Part shown: positions 26,001-33,955 of the stretch, one piece after another | Numbering within the stretch: position 1 is the first letter of the stretch | How the letters are laid out: every line of letters starts with the position of its first letter | Assembly (NCBI GenBank): GCA_964625865.1 | Contig: CAZVEV010000034.1 | Location: 1 to 33,955, forward strand | DNA length: 33,955 nt | Reading direction: 5' to 3' | From: CAZVEV01 sp964625865 | GTDB taxonomy: Bacteria; Planctomycetota; Phycisphaerae; SM23-33 | Position numbers and translations under genes: made by a program | Notes under the pieces: model-generated | What the model saw: the letters and a program-made list of their open reading frames with translations, nothing else | The model's database searches: none | Told to the model about the DNA's origin: nothing

Positions 26001-27591
26001 GCCGACGCAGCGATCGTGCGACGGCCAGGCGGCTGGAGAAGAACATCGCCTCGCAGCGGATGCTCTTGTCGAAGGCCTGGCGAGCCTTGGTCCGGTCGCC
26101 AAGGTGACCGTAGGCTTCCCCGACGACGAAGAGCATGTCCGCCGAATCGCCGTGGTCCGTCTCGGCCCGTTCAAGAACGCGCCGCGCCAGCGCCAGCCGC
26201 GGGCGTTCGAGCCCGACAGCACAGAGCACGAGCAACCTGACGGCCGCCGGTGAGTGCGGGTACGCCTGGTAGTAGGCCTTTGCGTCGTCCATGGCTCGGT
26301 CGAAGTGCCCTCCCCTTGCCAGCCCCTCAGCCAGAAAACGCAGCGCCCCGGCGTGAGTCGGGTCAAGATCGACCGCGGCGCGCATGGCCCGCATGGCCCC
26401 GTCATGCTTGCCCCGTGCGGCCAGGGCCAAGCCGTACGCATGCTGAGCGTCCGGCCACCTGTTGTACTCGGATTTCAAGCTGAAGAGCACTCGTTCGGCG
26501 GCCGCGAAGTCTCGCTTCTTCATCAGGATGCCGCCTTCGATGAGCCTGGCGCGCCCCTGACGGGGGTTCTCGTCCAGCACGGCCTTGCTGATCCGACCGG
26601 CGGTCTCCAGGTCGCTGAGCATGAACGCTGCTTCGGCGCGGGCCAGCTTGATCCGCAGTTCGTCGGGGTTCTCGGCCAACAGGGCATCGAGCCTGTGGCA
26701 CAGGTCCCGCACCTTCTCATCGCGCTCGGTTTCGGTGCTCGCCTTGTGCGATTGCAGATCGTGCAGCGCCAATGTCATCGCTGCCAGTGCCGGCGGGGCG
26801 TCCAGGGCCGTGATCGCCGTGCGCGCAACGGCCAGCGTTTCCTTGTCGGCTTCCTGGATGCACATCTCCACGAGTTCCAGCGCGGCGGTTGGGCGGGAGG
26901 CGTCTTCAGTGACGACCTCCTTCAGGGCCTTGATCGCCATCTTGACCGATCGGTCCGCTTCGGCGGCGGCGGTCTTGGCCGCATCGCCGCGGGCCTTGGC
27001 CAGGAACGAGAATCGCACCTTCTCGGCCCGTTGGGCCTCTTCGGCGTACCGGTTGCCCAGCGCACGCCACGCACTTGATATCAGGCGATAGTCGTGCCCC
27101 ATGCGTTCTTTCAAGTCGAGATCCACCGTGGACTTCCCGTCAGGCGTCTTGGCTTGCAGAGCGATCCGATTGGCCTCGTTGAACCGCTCGATGGTCCGGG
27201 TCAACTCACCGATCTGCGAACCGGCCTCGGGGTTGTCCGTCAGTTCGCGGGATGGATAGGAATACGCCTTGATCAGCCCGAGAATCGGACCGGCCTCGCC
27301 CGTGGGCGCCAGGCGGCTGGCCTCAGCGAACGCCTCCCTTGCTTCGTCATATCGTCCCAGGCGCAGCAGCGCCCGCCCGAGGAGGTCGTGGCCCTTCCAG
27401 TTCTCCGGTGTATCGTTGACATAGAGTCTGGCCATTTCGGCGGCCTTGGAGAAGTTGTTGGCCTCCATGGCCACGCGGGAACGCATCAACAGCCGAACGC
27501 CCGTATTCCGTCGCACATGCCAGGAGATCCCGGTGGCGATCGCGCCCAGGAACAGCGACAGCATGATGAGTCGGATGATTATTCTCTTCAT
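23050..27591 (-). CDS. Giant membrane-anchored tetratricopeptide-repeat protein
   Basis: 1513 aa. One N-terminal membrane helix (about 4-23) without a lipobox, so probably anchored with the repeats outside. The rest is almost entirely TPR-type helical repeats (for example LLGRALLRLGRYDEAREAFAEA, residues about 70-90) to the C-terminus. Such proteins are scaffolds for protein complexes; large TPR proteins also occur in PEP-CTERM/EPS loci, but this one shows no lipoprotein signal typical of that class. GGAGAAGG lies upstream of the ATG. It is followed in transcription by nothing on the same strand until the terminator region, and preceded by the regulatory-domain protein 280 bp away. Confidence 0.88.
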   Translation of the reverse strand: MKRIIIRLIMLSLFLGAIATGISWHVRRNTGVRLLMRSRVAMEANNFSKAAEMARLYVNDTPENWKGHDLLGRALLRLGRYDEAREAFAEASRLAPTGEAGPILGLIKAYSYPSRELTDNPEAGSQIGELTRTIERFNEANRIALQAKTPDGKSTVDLDLKERMGHDYRLISSAWRALGNRYAEEAQRAEKVRFSFLAKARGDAAKTAAAEADRSVKMAIKALKEVVTEDASRPTAALELVEMCIQEADKETLAVARTAITALDAPPALAAMTLALHDLQSHKASTETERDEKVRDLCHRLDALLAENPDELRIKLARAEAAFMLSDLETAGRISKAVLDENPRQGRARLIEGGILMKKRDFAAAERVLFSLKSEYNRWPDAQHAYGLALAARGKHDGAMRAMRAAVDLDPTHAGALRFLAEGLARGGHFDRAMDDAKAYYQAYPHSPAAVRLLVLCAVGLERPRLALARRVLERAETDHGDSADMLFVVGEAYGHLGDRTKARQAFDKSIRCEAMFFSSRLAVARSLRRLGRTSEAEAILIAELSQTPDAMAVRYELATLCLATGRRFQAAEHLATALRSQPTNTDYRLALARLWFGAGDIDQCIEHLDQMPADHAEAELLRLRTMLVRNEIVKPERMLKQIARSPHAALALAGTYLNTGRPEWCVTVCEDALNSSPNHPGLRALLGRTYLAMGKEDQCVRQWAAVLRAAPREIQAYVNIASLLSRKDPPLKVAQALGKFHGADDDLIALTIAWLYSRQGDHTSAIRVYTQLADTPRAPETSRNRARVLLAGVLARTGKVDEALAELKKMPDDANWRHAVLKTRADILASAGRLDDAVVTLKELGAEAEAQRDPPTLREVTAQLVRLERFDDAVALADRVVAALPNDARSHLLQSTVLMAAGKSAEALPPLDKAIELQPTNLDLHVARANALDSLQRPAEALEALKSMDSLGGVGKARALFERGRLVSRWGLASQAVKAFEAMDAAGYGQSPAVRLAMGTALVRLGALDRARKILAEIGPHSPQYSQAQIILADVASGPDEKVAILADLRRTKPNSTTALAGQMAVLLDADKPRGASKAFQDFADRTDVMLPASAPANGLALEALLQADDITGASRFARSLARRSVADRWRHMAILLSVDSAPQAAAAMLADVDRAGLSDALLGIIVSSQVDDAEARDRWTRRVAYLSSEAAGRNWPMSVAPRYRLLAALAAETTDQDLASLARSADVGPTVAAELVTHRASGAAAAREAAALLKATLAIEWRVGELGMTWAADVLTKRPQCQWAAALVMQSEPDAEALAKVAALLKPTDCALALRIRGAIAGDAGKFAEAVTLYARAARAADNDPLLLLAQAVATERAGDLAGALALYRKVWQDAKDPQAANNAAYIVSQLHPDDPARLDEALTWARAAVEADPDNATYLDTRGWLALLRGQTDQARTDTLKAVSIRPRSVEIHYHAGAVLARTGQEEMARWHFQATVAAAQAIESRDETLTASAAGAVRLAREALDRAPS

Positions 27592-27871
27592 CTTTCCACC
27601 TTCTCCACGGCCGATTAAGGTCGGAGACCCTCGGTATGCCTCGGCTCCCGCAGCCCGGTGCGCACCGATACCTTCACCGGCGGCCCGCCCAGACCGTTAC
27701 CGCAATTGGCACACCGATGCCTCTGTCATTATCGACACGCAGCAAGGCCCACTTGCCTCTTTATTGGTTCGTACGACCGGGTCACCCACACGGGTCAAGT
27801 CCGGCCGGAAGAGGTGGACGGGCCTGCCGCCTGCCGCCGCCCCCGGGAAGCGCCGGCGACATGCGAGGGCG
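27592..27871. other. Gap upstream of the TPR gene
   Basis: 280 bases between two minus-strand genes. No credible ORF, hairpin or promoter stands out. Confidence 0.4.
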
Positions 27872-29986
27872 TCAGAAACCGTCATCGTCCGGTGGCTCGG
27901 AGCCCGGACGTGTTCCTGCACCGCCGCGACCCGATGACCGTTTGCGCAGCACGACCTTCGCATTCGTATCACCGGCTTTGACCATCTCAAAGCCGCTATG
28001 GTCATCCTCGTTCACGGACAGGCTCACGTCGCCCCTGGCCAGCCCCTTGATCTCGAATCGCCCCGAGGCGTCGGTGGTTGTGGATTTCGACGAGGACCAC
28101 CCGTTGTCATCGTACCCCCGAACCGAGGCGCCCCCAACAGGCTGTCCGTTCGTGTCGACCACGACGCCGGCGACCACCTTATCCGCCGTTTCAAGCACGA
28201 TATCACCGGCGTTTCGGGCCCAGGCGCGCTCGAACGCGTAGTCGTTTGTTGTCTCGCCGTACCCCTCGGCCCTTGCGGTCACCGCATGTTCCGGCCCCAC
28301 GGGCAGGAGGGATAGAGTGAAACGCCCCTTGGCATCGACGCGTTTGGACGGGCCCAGCGACGCATAGCTGTACTTGGAGCCGGTTATCACCCGGACGCGT
28401 GCCTTGGTGATCGGCTTACCTTCGCAGTCGACCACGCGCCCAGTGAGGCTCGCGGCGGGCCTGAGCGTCACCTCGACCGTGAGGTCCTTGGGTACTTCGA
28501 TCAAAGCGGCCAGTTTCCGCTTGGCATGGCGAATGATGATGCACTCGCTGCGACCGCAGTCTGGGTCTTCCTCTTCCTCTTCGGGCAGGACGTCGAGCAG
28601 CATCTTGAACCTGCCCGCCTCGTCCGTCCGGGCCACGACTTCAGTGCCATACGTGTCTGTGACCTCGGCGCCTTGGACGAACTTGCCCGCCTCGTCGTGC
28701 ACCACGCCGGTCAGCGTGGGTTTCTTCTTCATCGCGACCTCGATGCGCGCAGTCTTGCCTTCCTTAACGGCGGTTGTCGGCGTCTCACGCCGTCTGTAGA
28801 AACTCCTCGCCACGTGAGTCCGTGTGGCACGGACATAGGTCAGCCTGTAACGCCCGGGCAGGACACGGAACCGCGCGACCCCATCGGCGCCTGTTGGGCG
28901 GATTGACCAGGGGCCCGATTTCTTCCGCACCGGATCCAGCGCAACCCTCGCGGCCGGGATCGGCGCGTTAGTCTTCGTGTCGGTCACGACCACCTCGATG
29001 ACCCCGCCAACAACAAGGGCGACCTTCGCGTCGGTGATCTTCTGCCCGGCCCCGACTGCAATCCCGTCCGGGTCGCACGTGGCGATCCGTCTCGGCGTCT
29101 CGTCCCCGGGCGTGACGAGTGAGATCGCGTAGCGCCCGGCGGCCAGCCGGTCGGCCGTGAACTTCCCTCCCACGACCTCCGCTTTTCGGCCGCCGTCGAG
29201 CGGCGTGCCACGCTTGTCCGTCCGGCGAAGATAGAACGTGACGCCATCGGCGCCCTTGCCCGTCTTCCTGTCGACGACTGTTCCGCTGATGACGGCCTCG
29301 GGGGCCATTCTGACCTGTACGGTGTTCTTGCCCGGAGTGAACACGGGCCCGCCCGGCCCGTTCCACTTGCTGGGGGCCATGCGCGTGGCACACCCGGGCG
29401 CAGTGACGATCAGTCCCGCCTTGGTGTCGGCGGGGACGTTGGTGAACCGGAACTGCCCGCGGGCGTTGGTGGTTGTGCGGCCCCAGGGCATGGGGGCGAT
29501 GCCCAAGAGAAACGCAGATTTCCTCGAACCGGGGGCCTCGCGGAACAATGCGCCCGACACCGTTGCGCCGGCGACGGGCTTGCCCTTTGCGTCGACCACC
29601 ACGCCTTTCAACGTCTCGCTCTTGCCCAGGACGATGCGCTGAGTTTCGCTCTCCGTCATGTCCCAGGTTGCCCACCCCAGGGCCAGTCCCTCCTTGCGGG
29701 CGCCGATGATGCACGTGCCCGAGTCGGCATCGGTCAGAACTGCCGACACCGCAAACTCCCCGTCGGCTGCGGTTGTCTTCCTGGAGACCAGTCGGCCCGT
29801 GATCCCGCGGTCGAACGCAAACGTGAAGATGCACGCCGCTACGTCCGCTCCGCCGACGGCTTTGCCTGACGCGTCCACCACGTGGCACTTCAACGTGACC
29901 TTCTCGTTGGCTTCGCCCGCCGCCACAGCACCCGTTGTCGCGATGATCAATATGGCGGTCCCCGTCAGAGTACTTCCGGCCCTCAT
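27872..29986 (-). CDS. Secreted protein with multiple carboxypeptidase-regulatory-like domains
   Basis: 704 aa. Signal peptide 1-23 (ends AAG/VAA). At least six repeats of the Cna-B/carboxypeptidase-regulatory type follow, each opening with a phrase like LKGVVVDAKGKPVAGATVSG and closing with a DxxGxFxF strand. No catalytic motif is visible, so it is probably a structural or binding surface protein. Typical of Planctomycetota. The Asp-rich tail ends in PPDDDGF without a PEP-CTERM or other sorting signal. AAAGGG lies about 9 bp before the ATG. Confidence 0.82.
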   Translation of the reverse strand: MRAGSTLTGTAILIIATTGAVAAGEANEKVTLKCHVVDASGKAVGGADVAACIFTFAFDRGITGRLVSRKTTAADGEFAVSAVLTDADSGTCIIGARKEGLALGWATWDMTESETQRIVLGKSETLKGVVVDAKGKPVAGATVSGALFREAPGSRKSAFLLGIAPMPWGRTTTNARGQFRFTNVPADTKAGLIVTAPGCATRMAPSKWNGPGGPVFTPGKNTVQVRMAPEAVISGTVVDRKTGKGADGVTFYLRRTDKRGTPLDGGRKAEVVGGKFTADRLAAGRYAISLVTPGDETPRRIATCDPDGIAVGAGQKITDAKVALVVGGVIEVVVTDTKTNAPIPAARVALDPVRKKSGPWSIRPTGADGVARFRVLPGRYRLTYVRATRTHVARSFYRRRETPTTAVKEGKTARIEVAMKKKPTLTGVVHDEAGKFVQGAEVTDTYGTEVVARTDEAGRFKMLLDVLPEEEEEDPDCGRSECIIIRHAKRKLAALIEVPKDLTVEVTLRPAASLTGRVVDCEGKPITKARVRVITGSKYSYASLGPSKRVDAKGRFTLSLLPVGPEHAVTARAEGYGETTNDYAFERAWARNAGDIVLETADKVVAGVVVDTNGQPVGGASVRGYDDNGWSSSKSTTTDASGRFEIKGLARGDVSLSVNEDDHSGFEMVKAGDTNAKVVLRKRSSGRGGAGTRPGSEPPDDDGF

Positions 29987-30075
29987 GGTATCTGCCCTTT
30001 CACTATCCCATCACCCTTATGTCCTGCCCGAACTGCAAGCTTAGGGCATCGCTTGGATTAATGCAACGAGTCAGT

Positions 30076-30084
30076 GGGGAGCAG
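30076..30084 (+). repeat. Left 9-bp target-site duplication
   Basis: GGGGAGCAG abuts the left terminal inverted repeat; an identical copy abuts the right one. Confidence 0.7.
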
Positions 30085-30235
30085 GAGCCGGTTGCGATGT
30101 GACCGCTTGAGGTGGCATGGACGTCTCGTCCATGCGTGGCACGGCCATCTTGGCCGTGCTCATCCGCTCCAGGGCCAAGATGGCCCTGGGACGCACGGGC
30201 AAGATGCCCGTGCCACGCCACATCGCAACCGGCTC
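30085..30235. mobile_element. 151-bp MITE-like element with 17-bp terminal inverted repeats
   Basis: Terminal repeats GAGCCGGTTGCGATGTG (30085-30101) and its exact complement (30219-30235). Inside are four consecutive 21-nt hairpins, each a perfect 9-bp stem with a 3-nt loop: 30115-30135 (loop TCT), 30139-30159 (TCT), 30169-30189 (AGA) and 30193-30213 (AGA). The second pair mirrors the first, so the whole unit is a nested palindrome. It is flanked directly by the 9-bp repeat GGGGAGCAG (30076-30084 and 30236-30244), the expected target-site duplication of a transposition event. It has no coding capacity and must have been moved in trans. Confidence 0.8.
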
Positions 30236-30244
30236 GGGGAGCAG
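30236..30244 (+). repeat. Right 9-bp target-site duplication
   Basis: Second copy of GGGGAGCAG. It lies 54 bp past the stop of the dynamin-like gene. Confidence 0.7.
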
Positions 30245-30298
30245 TTCGAGTGACAGCGTCTCTGCGCTGGGGCGGGCCGGCGCGGCGAGCAAGATCCG

Positions 30299-33200
30299 TC
30301 AGATGCCCTGCAGGTCGGTCTCGGTCTCGTCGGATTCTGCGGGGTCCTGGTCGGCGTCGGTGGGATCGACGTTGACGGTGGCGCCGTACTCGTCGGCTGG
30401 CTCGGGCGCCTCTGTCTGCTCGACGGGGGACGAGGTGTCGGAGACTGTGGCCTCGGCGTCCCACGGGGCATCGTCCGGGCTGTCGTCCGGCGACGTTTCA
30501 TCGGCCGGACCATCGGATGCATCATCTTCGGCATCGCCCGGGCCCTGCAGGTCGTCGGAATCGTCGACCTCGATGGCCTGGTCCTTGGTCACCGGTTCGG
30601 TGTCGGCCAGGGCGCAGGCATCTTCCGGCTCGGCGGCGGCCTCATCCGCAGCGTCATCGTCAGAGGCCTCGTCCGCAGAGTCATCGTCGTCGGCCAGAGC
30701 GTAGGCGTCTTCCGGTTCGGCGTTCGCCTCATCGGCTTGGTCCGCCATCTCATCCGCCGTGTCGTCACTCCCTGCTTCGTCGGCTTCCGCCGTGTCGTCA
30801 GCGTCGGCCGAATCGTCAGCGGCCGGGGTCGGCAGGGCGGACGCCTCGGCGACGTACGGAGCATAGAGGTCGTCGAATTCATCGGTGTCCTGCGCGGCCT
30901 GGTCCTGCATGTCCTGGTCGCCGGGGTCGGTGGCCTGGTCAATCACTTCGGCCTGTTCGTCCTCGACCTCGGGCGACTGGTCGGGCTGGACGGCCCAGGC
31001 CGGTTCATCCCGCTCATCCTGGTCGCCGTCGGTGCTCGCATCGGTCAGGACGTCCGTCGTAACAGGCGCTTCTGTCGATGGTTCGCGTTGGTCAGCATCG
31101 TCGACCGGATCGAGCGCATCGGGCATCTGGTCGCCTGCGACGGCCACCACGGGGTCCATGTCCTCATCCGCCCGGCCGTCGCCGTCAGGGACGTACTGCC
31201 CGTCGTCCTCGTCTTCCGATGCGTCGTGGTCGATATCTTCGAACCCGAAGCTCTGTTTCAGCGTGGTGACTGCTTCGGAGGTCGTCTCGACGTATCCGGC
31301 CAGGGACTTCAGTTCAGCCAGGATCCGCTGGGCCTCCGCAAGTCGGGCTTCGATGTCGGCCAACTTCTCGGCCGTCTGCGTGTCACGGTCGGCGATGGCC
31401 CGGGCCAGCGGGCCGGCGAGGTTCGCGACGTAGCTGGTGACCAGTTCCCGCGGCAGGGAGGTCGTGGCGTCGTCGATCAGGACGTCGAACTGCTCTGAGG
31501 TGATCCGCTGCATCGTCTCCTGCCCGAGTTGGCCGAGTCGCTTGTCCTTTGCCGCCGGCGTGATCCGCCTTCCGGGACTGCCCGAAGGTCCGAACAGGCG
31601 TCTGCGGACGGAGGTCTTGGATCGCATCAGCAGCCAGTCCCAGAATCGCCGGTGCACCGGGATCTGTTCGCAGTTGAGACTCGACCTGATCGGCATCAGT
31701 GCGGCAGCGGGAGAGGCGTCTTCAGTGGCTGATCGGGTCAGCGCCCCGAGGTCGATGTCGACGGTTTCGGCATCGTTCAGGACGGCGCCGGAGACCGCAA
31801 TCGCGTCGCGCATACCGGGCATCTGCTGGGCCATCTCGCCGCGCAGGAAGTGGATGAATTGCTTGCGGCAGGTGTTCAGCAGGGGGTCGATCTCGTCGTC
31901 CTTGAGTGTGGCAAGGCTCTGATCGTTCTCGAACCATTCGTCGATGGCGCCGACGAGCGCATGGCCGGTGATGCGGCGGACTTCGTCGGCCTGCTCCTGG
32001 GCCTGGGTCAGCAGGAACCGATGGAGCGCGTCGGACTGCTCGGTCCAGTCGATGGCCCGGAGGCGTTCGATAGCCTCGCGCTGGGCGAGCGTCTCGGCGC
32101 GAACCTGCTGGAGCGAGTCGACCTCGTCGACCAGCTCGCCCACGGTCTCGTGCTGCGTAATCCGCCCCAGATCGCCCAGGAGCGTGCCGGCGCGGCGGAG
32201 GCTGTCATTGAGGAACGCCCGGAGGTATTCGCTGGAGTTGAGGTAGTCCGTCAGGTCGGTCAGCAGGGTCTCGAAGTTCTCCTGCCCGTGTGCGCGCCGA
32301 AGGTCGTCCTCGGTCGGCTGGGCCGTGCGGATGCGCTGACTGGCGGCGCCAAGCAGATCCACGGGATAGATCTGCAGTCGCCCGGCGTCGGCGGCGGCCT
32401 TCAGCGGCGCACTCATCGCGAGGTCCGTAAACGCGTCGATGATTCGCCCGGGGTCGTCGTGTTCGAGGCTGGGCACGAGGTCGCCGCTGGGGTCGAGGTC
32501 CTTCTTGGTGGTGTCGAGATTGACAATCAGGAAGACGCGGCTGAACAGATCGAGCAGTTCATGGAATTCTGCGAAGACCTGTTCGAGGAAGAGGTTGTCG
32601 GTCTTGACGATGAAGATCGCGCAGGCCGCCGCATTGCGGAAGTCGCGGGTCAGGCGGTCGTAGCCGAACTTCATGCGGCTGTACAGGCCGGGGGTGTCGA
32701 CCAGGACGGCGCCGGATTCGGACAGGTCGCCGGTGGGCAGACGGACGTCGATCTTGCGAATGGCCTGGGGCATGTGGATGGCCGGGTCGAAGTCGTCCCC
32801 GTCGTCCTCGATGCGGCGGATGGTGGCCATCAGGTCTGAGTGGGCCTGCTGGATGACCTCGTACACGTCCCCCTGTTCGGTGTGCGTTTCGCTTTGCCCG
32901 TCGTAGCGCGTCACCATAAACGACGGCGTGGTGTCGTGCGTGACGTTGACGATGCACGGGTAGGCCGGCAGCGATGTGACCTCGCTGACGTAGGCCGAGC
33001 AGATCGCGTTCATGAACGTGCTCTTGCCGCTCTTGAGCGGGCCGAATATCAGCACGTAGGCCTGTTGCTCGGCAACCTTCTCGGTCAGCACGCGGACGTG
33101 ATGGAGCAGGTCGCGCAGGTCGGGCAAGAGCGAGCGAACGGTCAGATTCTCGCCAGCCCGGGTGAGCGTCTCGGTGGCTTGGCGGATCGGCTCGATCAGG

Positions 33201-33448
33201 GGCCCGACATCGACGGTAAACCGCTCGCAGAACTGTTTGAGCACCGTGCGGATCGGCGCAGCGTGCATCGCCGCGGGCGGGTCTGGTTCGGCCTGTTCGA
33301 CCGTCTCGGCCGGCTCATTCTGTTCAACAGCGACGCTTGATACGTGCTCCTCGTCCGCCGATTCGTCAGCAGGGGCCTCGGTCTGGCCGGTGTCCATCAC
33401 GTCCTCGCCGTCCGCCGCGTCGGTCCATTCACCCATCTCATCGCGCAT
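30299..33448 (-). CDS. Dynamin-like GTPase with long acidic tail
   Basis: 1049 aa. An acidic N-terminal stretch (1-60), then a dynamin-family GTPase domain: G1 FGPLKSGKST (135-144), G3 DTPG (251-254) and a degenerate G4, VNLDTTKKD (309-317) in place of NKxD. Long helical regions (about 430-730) would form the stalk and coiled coil. From residue 736 to the end (about 314 aa) the protein is Asp/Glu-rich with hardly any basic residue and a repeated EPEDA(Y/C)ALAD motif at about 911 and 940. Bacterial dynamins remodel or protect membranes; the tail could regulate membrane binding. GGGAGG lies 8 bp before the ATG. The tail may also be the least reliable part for homology searches. Confidence 0.85.
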   Translation of the reverse strand: MRDEMGEWTDAADGEDVMDTGQTEAPADESADEEHVSSVAVEQNEPAETVEQAEPDPPAAMHAAPIRTVLKQFCERFTVDVGPLIEPIRQATETLTRAGENLTVRSLLPDLRDLLHHVRVLTEKVAEQQAYVLIFGPLKSGKSTFMNAICSAYVSEVTSLPAYPCIVNVTHDTTPSFMVTRYDGQSETHTEQGDVYEVIQQAHSDLMATIRRIEDDGDDFDPAIHMPQAIRKIDVRLPTGDLSESGAVLVDTPGLYSRMKFGYDRLTRDFRNAAACAIFIVKTDNLFLEQVFAEFHELLDLFSRVFLIVNLDTTKKDLDPSGDLVPSLEHDDPGRIIDAFTDLAMSAPLKAAADAGRLQIYPVDLLGAASQRIRTAQPTEDDLRRAHGQENFETLLTDLTDYLNSSEYLRAFLNDSLRRAGTLLGDLGRITQHETVGELVDEVDSLQQVRAETLAQREAIERLRAIDWTEQSDALHRFLLTQAQEQADEVRRITGHALVGAIDEWFENDQSLATLKDDEIDPLLNTCRKQFIHFLRGEMAQQMPGMRDAIAVSGAVLNDAETVDIDLGALTRSATEDASPAAALMPIRSSLNCEQIPVHRRFWDWLLMRSKTSVRRRLFGPSGSPGRRITPAAKDKRLGQLGQETMQRITSEQFDVLIDDATTSLPRELVTSYVANLAGPLARAIADRDTQTAEKLADIEARLAEAQRILAELKSLAGYVETTSEAVTTLKQSFGFEDIDHDASEDEDDGQYVPDGDGRADEDMDPVVAVAGDQMPDALDPVDDADQREPSTEAPVTTDVLTDASTDGDQDERDEPAWAVQPDQSPEVEDEQAEVIDQATDPGDQDMQDQAAQDTDEFDDLYAPYVAEASALPTPAADDSADADDTAEADEAGSDDTADEMADQADEANAEPEDAYALADDDDSADEASDDDAADEAAAEPEDACALADTEPVTKDQAIEVDDSDDLQGPGDAEDDASDGPADETSPDDSPDDAPWDAEATVSDTSSPVEQTEAPEPADEYGATVNVDPTDADQDPAESDETETDLQGI

Positions 33449-33638
33449 CGCCAGCGCCTCCCACTACGTATCCGTAACATCATTGATCCAGTGACGGTCC
33501 ACCGGGGCGGTCCATTGTAGCCGCACGTCCGCGCCTGCCAATCATAATCCGGGAAGGAATTGCCGCCGACCAGGGATCGGGCGTTTCGGAGACGCGTCAG
33601 GCGTCACACGAACACGAGAACCACGTGGATATCCACAC

Positions 33639-33663
33639 AAAGAAGAAACCCCGCCGGCGCGGG
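33639..33663 (-). terminator. Minus-strand Rho-independent terminator
   Basis: On the minus strand a CCCGC-GCCG-GCGGG hairpin is followed by GTTTCTTCTTT. It would stop transcription entering from the right of the window. Confidence 0.5.
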
Positions 33664-33730
33664 CGAGGACTGTACGTAATCAAAAACAGCGTGTCCGTGT
33701 GGGGCGAACCACCGGACGGGAGGATATGAA

Positions 33731-33761
33731 AGCCCCCCGACAGTGCCCTGCCGGGGGGGCT
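33731..33761 (-). terminator. Possible minus-strand terminator hairpin
   Basis: AGCCCCCC pairs with GGGGGGCT (8 bp, 15-nt loop). On the minus strand it is followed by TTTC, a short T tract. Confidence 0.4.
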
Positions 33762-33840
33762 GCGGCTTGGCGCCGCGTCTAGTAGAGGTCTGTTCAAGGG
33801 CGGTCGGCAGCGCGTCGGCGCGCCGTCCCGCACATGGAGC

Positions 33841-33955
33841 CTACGATCCGAATCGCCGTCTGGCCAACATGTCGGTCCGCGCGAATCCGAGGCCGGTCTT
33901 CAGCATGCCCCGAAAACTCGATGGCGTGGGGGCTATAATAGTGTGAAAGGTGACC
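33841..33955 (-). CDS. Possible C-terminal fragment of a gene running off the right edge
   Basis: One minus-strand frame is open from the right edge for 37 codons, with a basic C-terminus (ARTDMLARRRFGS), and stops at 33841. Two minus-strand terminator-type hairpins follow, which supports a transcript arriving from the right. The fragment is too short to identify, and an open frame of this size is common by chance in GC-rich DNA. Confidence 0.2.
   Translation of the reverse strand, partial: VTFHTIIAPTPSSFRGMLKTGLGFARTDMLARRRFGS

Larger units (their letters stand above)
33449..33955. other. Right-edge intergenic region
   Basis: 507 bases upstream of the dynamin-like gene. Contents: a GTGGATATCCAC palindrome (33625-33636), two minus-strand terminator-type hairpins listed separately, and a plus-strand TATAAT (33934-33939) with no fitting -35. 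Most of it shows no gene. Confidence 0.4.

Noticed and set aside
30115..30213. Regular array of four 21-nt hairpins resembling a CRISPR
   Set aside because: The units are palindromes of differing sequence with 3- or 9-nt spacers, bounded by terminal inverted repeats; there are no cas genes.
33934..33939. Plus-strand TATAAT at the right edge
   Set aside because: No acceptable -35 sequence 16-18 bp upstream and no gene start is visible before the window ends.

Overview
This is GC-rich bacterial DNA. It carries four PEP-CTERM proteins, a TAT-exported sulfatase, two Gfo/Idh/MocA oxidoreductases, a very long TPR protein and a protein built of carboxypeptidase-regulatory-like domains. That mix fits Planctomycetota, probably Phycisphaerae-like. 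The assignment is inference; there is no rRNA or marker gene here. Ten Ns at 15966-15975 show a draft scaffold.

Layout. 1-2800: two same-strand Gfo/Idh/MocA oxidoreductases, each followed by a related GGGCGTGCAAC motif. 2800-3045: a 160-bp inverted-repeat element. 3045-6145 (minus): an ExeA-like ATPase, a duplicated VanZ-like membrane protein and a secreted HExxH/PDZ peptidase in one likely operon. 6380-8346: a sulfatase diverging from a small HAD-like phosphatase. 8486-12936 (plus): a promoter, a roughly 500-nt structured leader, a priming sugar transferase and three PEP-CTERM proteins, closed by a hairpin terminator. The ATPase, VanZ protein, sugar transferase and PEP-CTERM proteins are parts usually seen with exosortase/exopolysaccharide systems, but no exosortase lies in the window.

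12978-20632 is the most unusual part. A compact minus-strand operon encodes an Amidohydro_2 enzyme, a PaaK/LuxE-like adenylate-forming enzyme (cut by the assembly gap), a 70-codon small ORF translationally coupled to it, a ThiF/E1-like adenylyltransferase and a tryptophanase/tyrosine phenol-lyase-like PLP enzyme. Upstream are two closely related FeeM-type N-acyltransferases, divergently transcribed. I do not recognise this combination. It looks like a biosynthetic or peptide-modifying module, possibly for an acylated or adenylated product, but no product can be read from the sequence.

20670-23000: a PilZ protein and a fourth PEP-CTERM protein whose Cys and FQMAVWE motifs resemble an internal-thioester domain. 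23050-29986 (minus): a 1513-aa TPR protein and a 704-aa multi-domain surface protein. 30085-30235: a 151-bp MITE-like element with 17-bp terminal inverted repeats, four 9-bp/3-nt hairpins and a 9-bp target-site duplication. 30299-33448 (minus): a dynamin-like GTPase with a very acidic tail of about 314 residues. The right edge holds minus-strand terminators and possibly the end of another gene.
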